Made by a program: the position numbers and the translations under genes. Below are positions 18,846 to 32,859 of a stretch of DNA of 64,000 nucleotides, one piece after another. The stretch is from NCBI RefSeq assembly GCF_029871235.1, contig NZ_SSOM01000067.1, positions 372,001-436,000 on the forward strand, in the 5' to 3' direction. This stretch comes from Pseudomonas sp. BN411 (GTDB lineage: Bacteria > Pseudomonadota > Gammaproteobacteria > Pseudomonadales > Pseudomonadaceae). Numbering within the stretch: position 1 is the stretch's first letter; every line of letters starts with the position of its first letter. Below the pieces are notes generated by a model. The model saw only the letters and a program-made list of their open reading frames with translations. It ran no database searches and was not told the origin of the DNA.

Positions 18846-19885
18846 TGCAGCAGCAGAGCGAACGCTCCTCCTCGGAAAGCTACTTCTGGCCGACCATCTG
18901 GGCCGTGTCCCTGCACGCCCTGATGTTCGGCATGCTGTTCGTCAGCTTCGCCTTCACCCCGGAATTGCCGCCTTCCCGGCCGATCGTGCAGGCCACCCTG
19001 TACCAGCTCAAATCCCAGAGCCAGGCCACTACCCAGACCAACCAGAAGATCGCCGGCGAGAAGAAGCAGACCACTGCTCCTCAGTATGAAACCGAGCAGC
19101 TGGAGCAGAAGAAGGCTGAGGAACAGAAGGTAGCGGCGGCAGCCAAGGCGGCGGAACAAAAGAAAGCCGAGGAGGCTCGAAAGGCCGACGAAGCGGCGAA
19201 GAAGGCCGAGGAAGCCAAGCAGGTAGCTGAAACCAAGAAAGCTGAAGAGGCGAAAAAGGTCGAAGAGAAGAAACAGGCCGATTTCGCCAAGAAGAAAGCC
19301 GAAGAGGAAGCCAAGAAAAAGGCGGCCGAAGAGGCGAAGAAGAAAGCCGCTGAAGAGGCTAAGAAAAAGGCCGCGGAAGAGGCGAAGAAGAAAGCGACAG
19401 CCGAGGCGGCGAAGAAAAAGGCCGCGGAAGAAGCCAAGAAGAAGGCTGCTGCTGACGCTGCGAAGAAGAAATCGGCAGACGAAGCCAAGCGCAAGGCTGC
19501 CGAGGACAAGAAAGCTGCGGCACTGGCCGAGCTGCTGTCCGAGGATGTGGGTCACCAGCAGGCCCTGGCTGACGAGGTCGGTGACCAGGTCGCAGGCAGT
19601 CTCGATGACCTGATCATCAAGCTGGTCAGCGAGCAGTGGCGCCGTCCGCCATCGGCACGTAACGGCATGAGCGTAGAGGTACTGATCGAGATGCTGCCTG
19701 ACGGCACCATCACCAACGCCAGTGTCACCCGCTCCAGCGGCGATGCGCCCTTCGACAGCTCGGCCGTTAGTGCGGTCCGCAGCGTTGGCCGCATCCCCGA
19801 AATGCAACAATTGGACCGCGCTACCTTTGACCAGATGTACAGGCAGCGCCGCATCATCTTCAAACCGGAGGATTTAGGTCTGTGA
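18845..19885 (+). CDS. tolA: Tol-Pal system envelope-spanning protein TolA
   Basis: A 346-residue protein: an N-terminal membrane helix (about residues 15-40), a long Ala/Lys/Glu-rich alpha-helical stalk (about residues 80-220) made of KKAAEEAK-type repeats, and a globular C-terminal domain that contacts TolB, Pal and some colicins or phage proteins. The stalk DNA (about 19100-19520) is strongly biased to AAG/GCC/GAG codons and is internally repetitive, so length variation between strains is likely. The stop overlaps the tolB GTG by four bases. Confidence 0.96.
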   Translation: MQQQSERSSSESYFWPTIWAVSLHALMFGMLFVSFAFTPELPPSRPIVQATLYQLKSQSQATTQTNQKIAGEKKQTTAPQYETEQLEQKKAEEQKVAAAAKAAEQKKAEEARKADEAAKKAEEAKQVAETKKAEEAKKVEEKKQADFAKKKAEEEAKKKAAEEAKKKAAEEAKKKAAEEAKKKATAEAAKKKAAEEAKKKAAADAAKKKSADEAKRKAAEDKKAAALAELLSEDVGHQQALADEVGDQVAGSLDDLIIKLVSEQWRRPPSARNGMSVEVLIEMLPDGTITNASVTRSSGDAPFDSSAVSAVRSVGRIPEMQQLDRATFDQMYRQRRIIFKPEDLGL

Positions 19886-21186
19886 AAACCCTGATTCGTA
19901 TCGTCCTGATCGGAGTCGCCATGCTGGCCGGCTCCGTCCAGGCCGCTGACCCGCTGGTGATCACCAGCGGTACCGACCGGGCGACCCCGATCGCCGTGGT
20001 GCCCTTTGGCTGGCAGGGCGGCACCGTGCTGCCCACCGACATTTCCGAAGTCGTCGGCAATGACCTGCGCAACTCCGGTTACTTCGAGCCGATCCCGCGC
20101 CAGAACATGATCAGCCTGCCGACCCAGGCCAGCGAAGTGATCTTCCGCGACTGGAAGGCCCTGGGCGCCCAGTACGTGCTGGTAGGCAGCGTCGTTCCGG
20201 CCGGTGGCCGCCTGCAGGTGCAGTTCGCCCTGTTCAACGTCACCACCGAGCAGCAGGTCATGGCTGGGAACGTCAGCGGCTCCACCGACCAGCTGCGTGA
20301 CATGGCGCACTACATCGCCGACCAGTCGTTCGAGAAGCTCACCGGCGTCAAGGGTGCGTTCTCCACCCGCATGCTCTACGTGACCGCAGAGCGCTTCTCG
20401 GTGAACAACACCCGTTACACCCTGCAGCGTTCCGACTACGACGGTCAGCGCGCCGTGACCCTGCTGCAATCCCGCGAGCCGATCCTGTCGCCGCGCTACG
20501 CGCCGGATGGCCGTCGTATTGCCTATGTGTCCTTCGAGCAGAAGCGTCCGCGCATCTTCGTCCAGCACATCGACACCGGCCGCCGCGAGCAGATCACCAA
20601 CTTCGAAGGCCTGAACGGCGCTCCGGCCTGGTCTCCGGAAGGCAATCGCCTGGCGTTCGTGCTGTCCCGCGATGGCAACCCGGAGATCTACGTGATGGAC
20701 CTGGGCAGCCGCCAGTTGCGTCGCGTGACCAATAACATGGCGATCGACACCGAGCCGTTCTGGGGCGCCGATGGCCAGACCATTTATTTCACCTCGGATC
20801 GTGCCGGCAAGCCGCAGATCTACAAGGCCAACATCAACGGTGGCGAGCCGCAGCGCGTGACCTTCGTGGGCAACTACAACGCCAACCCGAAACTATCGGC
20901 TGACGAGAAGATGCTGGTGATGATCCACCGTCAGGACGGCTTCACCAACTTCAAGGTGGCCGCCCAGGATCTGACCCGCTCGGGCAGTGCTCCGCGCATC
21001 CTTTCCGGCACTAGCCTGGACGACTCTCCCACTGTTGCGCCTAATGGCACCATGCTAATCTACGCAACTCGCCAGCAGGGGGGCGGCGTGCTGATGCTCG
21101 TGTCTACAAACGGGCGCGTACGAGTCCCGATTCCCACAGTTCAGGGCGACATTCGCGAACCGTCCTGGTCGCCGTACCTGAACTGA
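19882..21186 (+). CDS. tolB: Tol-Pal system periplasmic protein TolB
   Basis: A 434-residue periplasmic protein with a signal peptide ([21 protein letters not shown]), an N-terminal domain that binds TolA and a C-terminal beta-propeller with repeats such as [15 protein letters not shown] and [18 protein letters not shown]. It binds Pal/OprL. The start is a GTG that overlaps the tolA stop. A 58-bp gap with its own ribosome binding site precedes oprL. Confidence 0.97.
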   Translation: MKTLIRIVLIGVAMLAGSVQAADPLVITSGTDRATPIAVVPFGWQGGTVLPTDISEVVGNDLRNSGYFEPIPRQNMISLPTQASEVIFRDWKALGAQYVLVGSVVPAGGRLQVQFALFNVTTEQQVMAGNVSGSTDQLRDMAHYIADQSFEKLTGVKGAFSTRMLYVTAERFSVNNTRYTLQRSDYDGQRAVTLLQSREPILSPRYAPDGRRIAYVSFEQKRPRIFVQHIDTGRREQITNFEGLNGAPAWSPEGNRLAFVLSRDGNPEIYVMDLGSRQLRRVTNNMAIDTEPFWGADGQTIYFTSDRAGKPQIYKANINGGEPQRVTFVGNYNANPKLSADEKMLVMIHRQDGFTNFKVAAQDLTRSGSAPRILSGTSLDDSPTVAPNGTMLIYATRQQGGGVLMLVSTNGRVRVPIPTVQGDIREPSWSPYLN

Positions 21187-21244
21187 AGCGGTCCTTAAAA
21201 AATACCTTTGCTAAACACACCTGGGGTTCATTAGGAGTTACATG

Positions 21245-21742
21245 ATGGAAATGCTGAAATTCGGCAAATTTGCCGCTCTCGCTCTGGCTATGGCCGTAGC
21301 TGTTGGTTGCTCGTCCAAAGGCGGCGAAGGCACTGGCGAAGGTGCCGTTGACCCGAACGCTGGCTACAACGCCGGTGGTAGCGGTGTAGATGGCAGCATG
21401 AGCGAAGAAGCCGCTCTGCGCGCTATCACCACCTTCTACTTCGAGTACGACAGCTCCGACCTGAAGCCGGAAGCCATGCGCGCTCTGGACGTACACGCCA
21501 AAGACCTGAAAGCCAACGGCAACCGCGTTGTCCTGGAAGGCCACACCGACGAGCGTGGTACCCGTGAGTACAACATGGCTCTGGGCGAGCGTCGTGCCAA
21601 GGCCGTTCAGCGCTACCTGGTTCTGCAGGGCGTTTCCCCGGCTCAGGCCGAACTGGTTTCCTACGGCGAAGAGCGTCCGGTTGCCACTGGCAACGACGAG
21701 CAGTCCTGGGCGCAAAACCGCCGCGTAGAACTGCGTAAGTAA
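21245..21742 (+). CDS. oprL: peptidoglycan-associated lipoprotein OprL (Pal)
   Basis: A 165-residue outer-membrane lipoprotein: signal peptide with lipobox VAVGC (Cys near residue 22), a short linker, and an OmpA-like domain with the diaminopimelate-binding motif [12 protein letters not shown]. It anchors the outer membrane to peptidoglycan and partners with TolB. Two ATGs lie in tandem (21242 and 21245); the second has better spacing (7 nt) from TAGGAG and gives the recalled P. aeruginosa start MEMLKFGKF. Confidence 0.96.
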   Translation: MEMLKFGKFAALALAMAVAVGCSSKGGEGTGEGAVDPNAGYNAGGSGVDGSMSEEAALRAITTFYFEYDSSDLKPEAMRALDVHAKDLKANGNRVVLEGHTDERGTREYNMALGERRAKAVQRYLVLQGVSPAQAELVSYGEERPVATGNDEQSWAQNRRVELRK

Positions 21743-21748
21743 TTCGCT

Positions 21749-22573
21749 ATGCGCAAGCCCAGTCGTGCTCTGACTTTCCTGGCCCTCTCCGGTCTGCCGT
21801 TCGCGGCGCTGGCTGAGGTTCCCGTGGTGGACAACGACGCCGGTTACGGCGGTAGTTATCCGCCGGCCGGTTACGGTACGACTGGCGCTGCCTACGCCGG
21901 GACAGGGGCCCCCGCGGCCCCCGTCTCCGCGCAGGGCGAGCTGTTCATGCAGCTCCAGCAAATGCAGGAAGAGATCACTCGCCTGCGTGGCATGCTCGAG
22001 GAGCAGCAGTACGAAATCCAGCGCCTGAAGCAGGAAAGCCTGGAGCGTTACCAGGACCTCGATCGTCGCCTTTCCGGTGGTGCCGCCGCTGGCGCACCGG
22101 TAGCCCCGAATTCCCCTGCCGCTGGCGCACCCGCTGCCAACGGCACCCCCGCCGCTCCCGCGCAGCAACCGGCTGCCAGCAGCGAGCCGGGTGACCCCGC
22201 GAAGGAAAAGCTCTACTACGACGCTGCCTTCGACCTGATCAAGCAGAAGGACTTCGACAAGGCCAGCCAGGCCTTCAACGCCTTCCTGCGCAAGTACCCC
22301 AACAGCCAGTACGCCGGCAACGCGCAGTACTGGCTGGGCGAAGTGAACCTCGCCAAGGGCGACCTGCAAGGTGCCAGCCAGGCCTTTGCCCGTGTCGGCC
22401 AGGCCTACCCGCAGCATCCGAAGGTGCCGGACTCCCTGTACAAGCTGGCGGATGTCGAGCAGCGCCTGGGCAATACCGACAAGGCCAAGACCATCCTCCA
22501 GCAGGTCATCAGCCAGTTCCCGGGCAGCTCGGCCGCCCAACTGGCCCAGCGCGACCTGCAGCGTCTGCCCTGA
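21749..22573 (+). CDS. cpoB: CpoB (YbgF), cell division coordinator
   Basis: A 274-residue periplasmic protein: signal peptide (cleavage after about residue 22), a Gly/Tyr-rich stretch, a trimerising coiled coil (about residues 65-110), a Pro/Ala-rich linker and C-terminal TPR repeats (YYDAAFDLIKQKDFDKASQAF onward). It links peptidoglycan synthesis by PBP1B to Tol-driven constriction. It follows oprL by 6 bp, is the last tol-pal gene, and is followed by a terminator. Confidence 0.95.
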   Translation: MRKPSRALTFLALSGLPFAALAEVPVVDNDAGYGGSYPPAGYGTTGAAYAGTGAPAAPVSAQGELFMQLQQMQEEITRLRGMLEEQQYEIQRLKQESLERYQDLDRRLSGGAAAGAPVAPNSPAAGAPAANGTPAAPAQQPAASSEPGDPAKEKLYYDAAFDLIKQKDFDKASQAFNAFLRKYPNSQYAGNAQYWLGEVNLAKGDLQGASQAFARVGQAYPQHPKVPDSLYKLADVEQRLGNTDKAKTILQQVISQFPGSSAAQLAQRDLQRLP

Positions 22574-22593
22574 TCCCGGACCTCCGATTCACG

Positions 22594-22622
22594 AAAACCC
22601 GCGCCAGTCGCGGGTTTTTTCG
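22594..22622 (+). terminator. intrinsic terminator of the tol-pal operon
   Basis: AAACCCGCG and CGCGGGTTT form a 9-bp stem with a 5-nt loop, followed by TTTTTTC. Confidence 0.88.
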
Positions 22623-22699
22623 TTAGAATCGCCGACCTCCAATCTTCAATCCCGCAACGGAGGCGGATGGCCTGTTTAGCCGTCACGCCCGTGGCTGAT

Positions 22700-23347
22700 A
22701 TGCATCAAACCCTGCGAATTACCGAGATTTTCTACTCGTTGCAGGGGGAAACACGTACCGCCGGCCTGCCGACGGTCTTCGTGCGCCTGACCGGCTGCCC
22801 CCTGCGTTGTCAGTACTGCGACACCGCCTATGCCTTCAGTGGCGGTGAGCTCATGACGCTGGACGCCATCCTCGAGCGCGTCGCCGCCTACAAGCCGCGC
22901 TATATCTGCGTCACCGGCGGTGAGCCGCTGGCCCAGCCCAATTGCATCCCGCTGCTGCAGCGTCTTTGCGATGCCGGCTACGAGGTTTCCATCGAGACCA
23001 GCGGCGCCCTCGACGTGTCCGCCGTGGATCCGCGAGTGAGCAAGGTGGTCGACCTCAAGACCCCGGGCTCCGCCGAAGTCGGCCGCAACCGCTACGAGAA
23101 CATTGCCCACCTGACGGCCAACGATCAGGTGAAGTTCGTCATCTGCTCCCGCGAGGACTATGACTGGGCAGTGTCCAAGCTGATCGAATACCGCCTGGAT
23201 CAGCGAGCGGGTGAGGTGCTGTTCTCGCCCAGCCACAAGGAAGTCAGCGCCCGCGACCTGGCTGACTGGATCGTGGCCGACAACCTGCCCGTGCGCCTGC
23301 AACTGCAGCTGCACAAGATCCTCTGGAACGACGAGCCCGGTCACTGA
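22700..23347 (+). CDS. queE: 7-carboxy-7-deazaguanine synthase
   Basis: A 215-residue radical SAM enzyme of queuosine synthesis. The cluster motif reads CPLRCQYC (C-x3-C-x2-C), followed by [10 protein letters not shown]. It makes 7-carboxy-7-deazaguanine from carboxytetrahydropterin. The frame is also open from an ATG at 22667 with GGAGG only 3 nt away, giving 11 more residues; the ATG at 22700 ([17 protein letters not shown]) gives the conserved length, so the start is moderately certain. queC follows 68 bp later. Confidence 0.92.
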   Translation: MHQTLRITEIFYSLQGETRTAGLPTVFVRLTGCPLRCQYCDTAYAFSGGELMTLDAILERVAAYKPRYICVTGGEPLAQPNCIPLLQRLCDAGYEVSIETSGALDVSAVDPRVSKVVDLKTPGSAEVGRNRYENIAHLTANDQVKFVICSREDYDWAVSKLIEYRLDQRAGEVLFSPSHKEVSARDLADWIVADNLPVRLQLQLHKILWNDEPGH

Positions 23348-23415
23348 TCCGGCACGACTTCACCTTGCCTGCCTGCGCATGGCGTGCGCGACAGGCTGAT
23401 TTCGAGGGATATCCC

Positions 23416-24090
23416 ATGAGCGAGAAGAAAGCGGTCATCCTGTTGTCCGGTGGCCTGGACTCGGCCACCGTGGTCGCCCTGGCCCGTGCCGAGGGCTACG
23501 CCTGCTACACCATGAGTTTCGATTACGGCCAGCGCCACCGCGCCGAGCTTCAAGCGGCGGAGCGTGTTGCCCGCCAGCTGGGTGTGGTGGAGCACAAGGT
23601 GATCGGCCTTAACCTCAATGGCATTGGTGGTTCGGCACTGACCGACACCTCCATCGACGTTCCCGAGAGCCCGACCGAAGGCATCCCGGTCACCTATGTG
23701 CCAGCGCGCAACACGGTGTTCCTGTCGCTGGCCCTGGGCTGGGCTGAGGTGCTCGGTGCGCGCGACATCTTCATCGGCGTCAACGCGGTGGATTACTCCG
23801 GCTACCCGGATTGCCGCCCTGAGTTCGTCGAGGCCTTCGAACGTATGGCCAACCTGGCCACCAAGGCCGGTGTTGAAGGGGACGGATTCCGCATCCAGGC
23901 GCCGTTGCAGAACTTGAGCAAGGCCGAGATTGTCCAGGCCGGCATCCGCCACGGCGTCGATTACGGCCTCACTGTTTCCTGCTATCAGGCAGATGACGAG
24001 GGACGTGCCTGCGGCAAATGCGACAGCTGCCGGCTGCGTGCAGCGGGCTTCGTTGCAGCTGGCGTCGAGGACCCAACTCGCTATCAGTAA
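23416..24090 (+). CDS. queC: 7-cyano-7-deazaguanine synthase
   Basis: A 224-residue PP-loop ATPase with SGGLDSAT at residues 11-18 and a C-terminal zinc site ([11 protein letters not shown]). It converts 7-carboxy-7-deazaguanine to preQ0 with ATP and ammonia, the step after QueE. The frame is open from 23365, but the ATG at 23416 gives the canonical N-terminus [16 protein letters not shown] and the length known for P. aeruginosa QueC. Confidence 0.96.
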   Translation: MSEKKAVILLSGGLDSATVVALARAEGYACYTMSFDYGQRHRAELQAAERVARQLGVVEHKVIGLNLNGIGGSALTDTSIDVPESPTEGIPVTYVPARNTVFLSLALGWAEVLGARDIFIGVNAVDYSGYPDCRPEFVEAFERMANLATKAGVEGDGFRIQAPLQNLSKAEIVQAGIRHGVDYGLTVSCYQADDEGRACGKCDSCRLRAAGFVAAGVEDPTRYQ

Positions 24091-24108
24091 AATTTTTTCA
24101 CAGAGGTG

Positions 24109-24136
24109 TTGAATTCCTGAATAAAATCAGTATCAT
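24109..24136 (+). promoter_or_regulatory. tRNA-Lys promoter
   Basis: TTGAAT (24109-24114), a 16-bp spacer, then TATCAT (24131-24136), with a GC-rich discriminator (GCGCCTCGCG) before the tRNA at 24149, as expected for a stringently controlled stable RNA. Confidence 0.7.
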
Positions 24137-24148
24137 GCGCCTCGCGTT

Positions 24149-24224
24149 GGGTCGTTAGCTCAGTCGGTAGAGCAGTTGGCTTTTAACCAATTGGTCGTAG
24201 GTTCGAATCCTACACGACCCACCA
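24149..24224 (+). tRNA. tRNA-Lys (anticodon UUU)
   Basis: A 76-nt cloverleaf. The acceptor stem pairs GGGTCGT with ACGACCC, the T-loop reads GTTCGAATC, CCA is encoded, and the anticodon TTT sits at 24182-24184 between GTTGG and CCAAT. In P. aeruginosa the tRNA-Lys at this chromosomal position is an integration site for genomic islands; no integrase or duplicated tRNA 3' end is visible here. Confidence 0.97.
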
Positions 24225-24240
24225 AATTCGCAAGATCGAA

Positions 24241-24270
24241 AAGCCCACCTGGAATCAGGTGGGCTTTTTT
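24241..24270 (+). terminator. intrinsic terminator after tRNA-Lys
   Basis: AAGCCCACCTG and CAGGTGGGCTT form an 11-bp stem with a GAAT loop, followed by TTTTTTG. Confidence 0.9.
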
Positions 24271-24306
24271 GTTTCTACCGCCCTGGCATCGCCTGCGGTA
24301 TTGCCT

Positions 24307-25452
24307 TCAAGCGTCGAGCGGCATGGTGATGGTCAGCGTCGTTCCGCCGCCCGGGGTGCTGGAAATACCGATTTCCCCGCCCAGCATGCCGATGCGTTCC
24401 TTCATGCCGGCCAGCCCGTAGGAATCCGCCTTGCGGCATTCCGGCATGCCGATGCCGTTGTCCCCAATGCGAAGCTGCAACCACTGGTCGCCCTGTTTCA
24501 GCTCCACCTGTACCTGAGTTGCCTGTGCGTGCCGGGTGACGTTGGACAGCGCTTCCTGAACGATCCGGAATAGCGTGGTGGCCCGCTTGTCGTCTTGATC
24601 CGCGTGATAGTCGTCGCCCTGGACCTGCAGGGTGCAGGCGATGCCGGTGCGCTGGCGGAATTCTTCGAGCTGCCATTCGATGGCCGCTTGCAGACCCAGG
24701 TCGAGCACGGGTGGGCGCAGGTCATTGATGATCGCGCGCACGCTACGGATGGCGGTGTCGATGTGATTCATCGCGTCGCTGATCCTCTCCCTCAGATCCT
24801 CGGGCAGTATTTCCGCACGCTCCTGCAGCAAGGAAACATCCATCCGCAAGGCCAGGAGGCTCTGCCCCAGCTGGTCGTGCACCTCGCGAGCAATACGCTT
24901 GCGCTCTTCCTCCCGGATCTGCTCCTCGTAGTTGGCGAGGTCGCGCAATTGCCCCTTCGAATTGAGGAGTTCCTCAGCCTGCAGCGCCAGCTTGCGTTGC
25001 AGGTAGAAGAGATCGACGAATACGCGGACCTTGGCGCGCAGCACTTCGGGCAGGATCGGCGAGAAGATGAAATCCACCGCCCCGGAGCCATAGCCGCGAA
25101 TTCGCTCGGCATCCGAACCGACCTCCGCCGTGATGATGATGATGGGGGTGTGCGCCGATTTCGGCCGGCCATGGATGAGGCTCGCCGTCTCGAACCCATC
25201 CATCCCCGGCATCCGCGCATCCAGCAAGATGACGGCGAAATCACGTTGCAGCAGCAGGCGCAGGGCTTCGCGTCCCGAGGTGGCAGTGCTGATTTCCAGG
25301 CCCAGGTCAGCCACCACGGCCGCGAGTGCCGTGAGCTTGGCCGGGTTGTCATCCACCAACAGGATGGATGCCGGCACTCCGTCGGGTGGTGTCAGTTGGC
25401 GACGCTGGGCTCCTTCCCGGAATACGGGTGTTTCTCGCTGGTCGGTTCCCAT
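24307..25452 (-). CDS. REC-HisKA_3 hybrid sensor kinase (NarX/DegS type)
   Basis: A 381-residue cytoplasmic kinase without membrane helices. Residues 28-145 form a receiver domain (ILLVDDN; phospho-acceptor Asp78 in LLDARMPGMDG). A short coiled coil leads to a HisKA_3 dimerisation domain with His192 in RIAREVHDQLGQS, and the C-terminal HATPase_c domain ends in GLAGMKERIGMLGG and STPGGGTTLTI. HisKA_3 kinases pair with LuxR-type response regulators, and one lies 5 kb away at 30059. It starts 36 bp after the large HAMP kinase stop, so the two form an operon. The N-terminal receiver suggests it is an intermediate in a phosphorelay. Confidence 0.9.
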   Translation of the reverse strand: MGTDQRETPVFREGAQRRQLTPPDGVPASILLVDDNPAKLTALAAVVADLGLEISTATSGREALRLLLQRDFAVILLDARMPGMDGFETASLIHGRPKSAHTPIIIITAEVGSDAERIRGYGSGAVDFIFSPILPEVLRAKVRVFVDLFYLQRKLALQAEELLNSKGQLRDLANYEEQIREEERKRIAREVHDQLGQSLLALRMDVSLLQERAEILPEDLRERISDAMNHIDTAIRSVRAIINDLRPPVLDLGLQAAIEWQLEEFRQRTGIACTLQVQGDDYHADQDDKRATTLFRIVQEALSNVTRHAQATQVQVELKQGDQWLQLRIGDNGIGMPECRKADSYGLAGMKERIGMLGGEIGISSTPGGGTTLTITMPLDA

Positions 25453-25488
25453 GTCGGATACCTGTGCTTACCTGTGGCTCGCAGGGTT

Positions 25489-29778
<4,290 letters not shown>

Positions 29779-30058
29779 GGTCTGCTCCGCCAGGATCGAT
29801 GTCGGACATGAATCCTTCTCCCGGAGCGTTTCGCGTCGGCAGGATGCGCTGGCGCCAGGGTGGAGCTGCCCCGGACTGGAACTCACCCGGGACGGTGCCC
29901 GTGTGCGCATCCTGAAAATATAGCTGCCGGGCAGGCTGGGCGCGGGGAGGGGCGCTTCCGCCGCCCGGCGGTGCTGCTTGCCGGGTACCGGCCGCAGGGA
30001 TAGTGTGAAATGTCGGTAAAGCTGAATGTGCAGGGCAGAGCCTGCCTAGAGGCGTCAG

Positions 30059-30700
30059 ATGAATGACCGCAGAACCAGGGTCCTCCTGGTGGACGACCAC
30101 AGCATTGTGCGTAGCGGCGTGCGGCGCATGCTGGAGACTGCCGGCGAGATCGACGTCACCGGTGAAGCGGAATCCGCCCAGGAAGCGATGCGGCTGGTCC
30201 AGGCCCAGGAGTTCGATGTCGCAGTGGTGGACATCAGCCTGCCCGACAAGAGTGGCCTGCATCTGCTGCGCATGATGCGTACCGAGAAGCCTGGTATGGC
30301 GGTGCTGATGCTCAGCATGCATTCGATCGAGGCCTACGCCCTGCGCGCCATCAAGCAGGGCGCCTCGGGCTACCTCACCAAGGACATCTCCGCGTCCACC
30401 CTGGTCGATGCGGTGCGTAAGGCGTCCCAGGGCGGCAAGCACGTCACCCCGGAACTGGCGGAAAAGCTCCTCAACGCCATTGGCAGCGGTGGCGCAGCCC
30501 CCCACGAATCCCTGTCGGACCGCGAGCTTGAAGTGCTGAAGCTGCTCGCATCGGGGGAGCGGATCGTCCGTATTGCCGAGCTCCTGCACCTGAGCCCGAG
30601 CACCGTCACGACCTACCGCGCGCGCATTCTGGAAAAGACCGGGTTGGACAGCAACGCCAAGCTGGCGCGCTATGCCCTCGAGAATGGCCTGCTGACATGA
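30059..30700 (+). CDS. LuxR/NarL-type response regulator
   Basis: A 213-residue regulator: receiver domain (VLLVDDHSIVRSG, phospho-acceptor Asp58 in VAVVDISLPDKSG, Lys in YLTKDIS) and a C-terminal helix-turn-helix (LSDRELEVLKLLASGERIVRIAELLHLSPSTVTTYRARILEKTG). The ATG at 30059 follows a short leader. It is divergent from the two kinase genes across a 280-bp gap and is the natural partner of the HisKA_3 kinase at 24307. Targets are unknown. Confidence 0.92.
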   Translation: MNDRRTRVLLVDDHSIVRSGVRRMLETAGEIDVTGEAESAQEAMRLVQAQEFDVAVVDISLPDKSGLHLLRMMRTEKPGMAVLMLSMHSIEAYALRAIKQGASGYLTKDISASTLVDAVRKASQGGKHVTPELAEKLLNAIGSGGAAPHESLSDRELEVLKLLASGERIVRIAELLHLSPSTVTTYRARILEKTGLDSNAKLARYALENGLLT

Positions 30701-31067
30701 GGCTAAAGCCTGGCCCATCCCTTCGACTTTCGCGCACGCGCGACATCCTGTAGTCGAACCCCTACACGACCTTGGCCGATTCCACGACATCAGGTACGCG
30801 CTAACGACGATACCTGCATTTGTGCGGCTTCCGCATAGTTGCCCCATTGCCGAATCCCATGACTGGTGGGGGTGCATACCTCCGCCAGCAACCTTGAACT
30901 ATTGATTCGGAATCACCGACACCGAAAGTGCCGGGTTCGTCCTCAGCCGCGCTGATACAAGCGCCAGTGAAACTGTTCGGCACCAGGGTAGGGCCAGATG
31001 TGGGACGTCCAGCCTGGAACGAGTGCCGCAACTATGTCCAATGAACGAGCAAGCTGGAGGACGAACA
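30701..31067. other. intergenic region, no gene seen
   Basis: About 370 bp between the LuxR-type regulator and the small membrane-protein gene. ORFs on both strands here lack ribosome binding sites and plausible protein composition. No terminator with a T-run is obvious after 30700. Confidence 0.5.
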
Positions 31068-31361
31068 ATGGGTTACTGGCTGTGTGCCTTGCTGTGGGGT
31101 TTGGTGCTTTTGGAGGAAGTCCAGTGCATTCCAAGCCGGGAGTGGAAAGCCGACGGCATGAGCAAGGTGTTCCTGCTAAGGCGAACCAGGACCAGCAGCA
31201 CGTATCTGCTTGCTCTGGTGGCAGGCGCACTGTGCTTGTCTGTCGAGTTTTCACTGATGCTGGGAAACCAGAGCGACTTTGACTTCGACCAGTTGGTCGC
31301 TCTGGCGAGTGTGATTTTTGGAGGGTATCTGGCCATGGTTTGCATGAAGGGACAGCGATAG
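31068..31361 (+). CDS. small two-helix membrane protein, hypothetical
   Basis: A 97-residue protein with an N-terminal hydrophobic helix (MGYWLCALLWGLVLLEE), a basic central loop (residues 20-40), and hydrophobic segments at about 42-60 (YLLALVAGALCLSVEFSLM) and 75-92 (LVALASVIFGGYLAMVC). The ATG at 31068 has CTGGAGGACGAACA upstream, a strong ribosome binding site, which is the main evidence that it is real. No family is recognised. It lies alone between the signalling module and nadA. Confidence 0.6.
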   Translation: MGYWLCALLWGLVLLEEVQCIPSREWKADGMSKVFLLRRTRTSSTYLLALVAGALCLSVEFSLMLGNQSDFDFDQLVALASVIFGGYLAMVCMKGQR

Positions 31362-31743
31362 GCCTGTTGTTTTGCAAGGCGGCCACGCCCGGGGGAGCCC
31401 GGAACTGGTCGAGTTTCAGTTGGTGTTGATGTTGGGACTTCGGGAGTCCATGGGACTGTGCCAGCGCGGAGCGCGCCCGGTCAGGTGAAGGGAGTGGTAC
31501 AGGCGTAGCTGGTCCAAGCCTGCCTTGTAGAGGCGGGCTTTTTATTGCCTGTTTTCAGGGCTGGAAGACAGCTGAATGCGAAGGAGAAATGTTACCAGGG
31601 AAGGGGACGGACGGTGATTGTCAGGGTTGTCCCGGAGCCGCCAAATCTGCGTTATGATCCGCGCCCCCGCTCCCGCTGGCGTCCGAGCCAGAAGGGGCAG
31701 GTGTACAATGTCTTTGCGCCACGCGCTCGCAGGTTCAGCTCCC
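31362..31743. other. intergenic region before nadA
   Basis: About 380 bp. It contains a terminator-like hairpin at 31515-31545 and -10-like sequences (TATGAT at 31653, TACAAT near 31705) that could drive nadA. No reading frame here has a credible start. Confidence 0.5.
31515..31545 (+). terminator. probable intrinsic terminator
   Basis: AAGCCTGCCT and AGGCGGGCTT pair over 10 bp with one G-T wobble and a TGTAG loop, followed by TTTATTG. It may end the transcript of the small membrane protein or an unannotated small RNA. Confidence 0.65.
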
Positions 31744-32802
31744 ATGACACAGCTTTCCGAACGCTTTCTGGTCCAGGCCCACCTTGCCGCCAAGCAGCCC
31801 AAACAGCTGACGGCCGAGGAGGAGGCACATTACCGTGCCGCCATTGCCGCCGAACTGAAGGCGCGCGATGCCGTGCTGGTCGCCCACTACTACTGCGATC
31901 CGGTGATCCAGGCGCTGGCGGAGGAAACCGGTGGCTGCGTATCCGACTCCCTGGAAATGGCCCGTTTCGGCAACCAGCATTCGGCGCAGACCGTGGTCGT
32001 GGCCGGCGTGCGTTTCATGGGTGAGACCGCGAAGATCCTCAATCCGGAAAAACGCGTCCTGATGCCCACCCTGGAAGCCACCTGCTCCCTGGACCTGGGT
32101 TGCCCGGTCGATGAGTTCTCCGCGTTCTGCGACCAGCACCCCGAGCGCACTGTGGTTGTCTACGCAAACACCTCGGCGGCCGTGAAGGCCCGCGCCGACT
32201 GGGTGGTGACCTCCAGCTGCGCCCTGGAAATCGTCGAGAGCCTGATGGACAACGGCGAAACCATCATCTGGGCGCCGGACCAGCACCTGGGCCGCTATAT
32301 CCAGCGTGAAACCGGCGCCGACATGCTGCTCTGGGACGGTGCCTGCATCGTGCACGAGGAGTTCAAGGCCAAGCAGCTGGAAGACATGAAGGCCCTGTAC
32401 CCGGATGCCGCGGTACTGGTGCACCCGGAATCCCCCGAGGCGGTGATCGAACTGGCCGATGCGGTCGGTTCCACCAGTCAGCTGATCAAAGCTGCGCAGA
32501 CCCTGCCGAACAAGACCTTCATCGTCGCCACCGACCGCGGCATCTTCTACAAGATGCAGCAGCTGTGCCCGGACAAGCAGTTCATCGAAGCGCCCACCGC
32601 TGGCAACGGCGCGGCCTGCCGCAGCTGCGCCCACTGCCCGTGGATGGCGATGAACACCCTGGAGCGCACCTTGCAGTGCCTGCGTGAAGGCACCAACGAG
32701 ATATTCGTCGAACCGGCGCTGATCCCGCGGGCGGTGAAGCCGCTCAAGCGCATGCTGGACTTCACCCAGGCTGCTCGCCTCAAGCAGGCCGGCAACGCCT
32801 GA
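31744..32802 (+). CDS. nadA: quinolinate synthase
   Basis: A 352-residue enzyme of NAD synthesis that condenses iminoaspartate with dihydroxyacetone phosphate. The [4Fe-4S] ligands are visible as Cys in [16 protein letters not shown] and [13 protein letters not shown]. The frame opens upstream at 31618, but the ATG at 31744 ([11 protein letters not shown]) gives the P. aeruginosa length. It has no strong Shine-Dalgarno sequence. A terminator follows directly. Confidence 0.95.
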   Translation: MTQLSERFLVQAHLAAKQPKQLTAEEEAHYRAAIAAELKARDAVLVAHYYCDPVIQALAEETGGCVSDSLEMARFGNQHSAQTVVVAGVRFMGETAKILNPEKRVLMPTLEATCSLDLGCPVDEFSAFCDQHPERTVVVYANTSAAVKARADWVVTSSCALEIVESLMDNGETIIWAPDQHLGRYIQRETGADMLLWDGACIVHEEFKAKQLEDMKALYPDAAVLVHPESPEAVIELADAVGSTSQLIKAAQTLPNKTFIVATDRGIFYKMQQLCPDKQFIEAPTAGNGAACRSCAHCPWMAMNTLERTLQCLREGTNEIFVEPALIPRAVKPLKRMLDFTQAARLKQAGNA

Positions 32803-32815
32803 TTCCCGCCCAGAA

Positions 32816-32842
32816 AAAAGCCCGGACAAGTCCGGGCTTTTT
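32816..32842. terminator. bidirectional intrinsic terminator
   Basis: AAAAGCCCGGAC-AA-GTCCGGGCTTTT, a 12-bp stem with A- and T-runs, between convergent nadA and the bepA-like gene. Confidence 0.9.
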
Positions 32843-32859
32843 CGTTTTCGGGGACCTGA

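Noticed and set aside
24149-24306. Integrated genomic island at tRNA-Lys
   Set aside because: No integrase, no duplicated tRNA 3' end and no abrupt composition change were visible in the window.
24176-24421. Plus-strand ORF starting inside tRNA-Lys
   Set aside because: It reads through the tRNA and its terminator.
30943-31386. 147-residue minus-strand ORF opposite the small membrane protein
   Set aside because: The plus-strand frame has a strong ribosome binding site and membrane helices; this one has neither.
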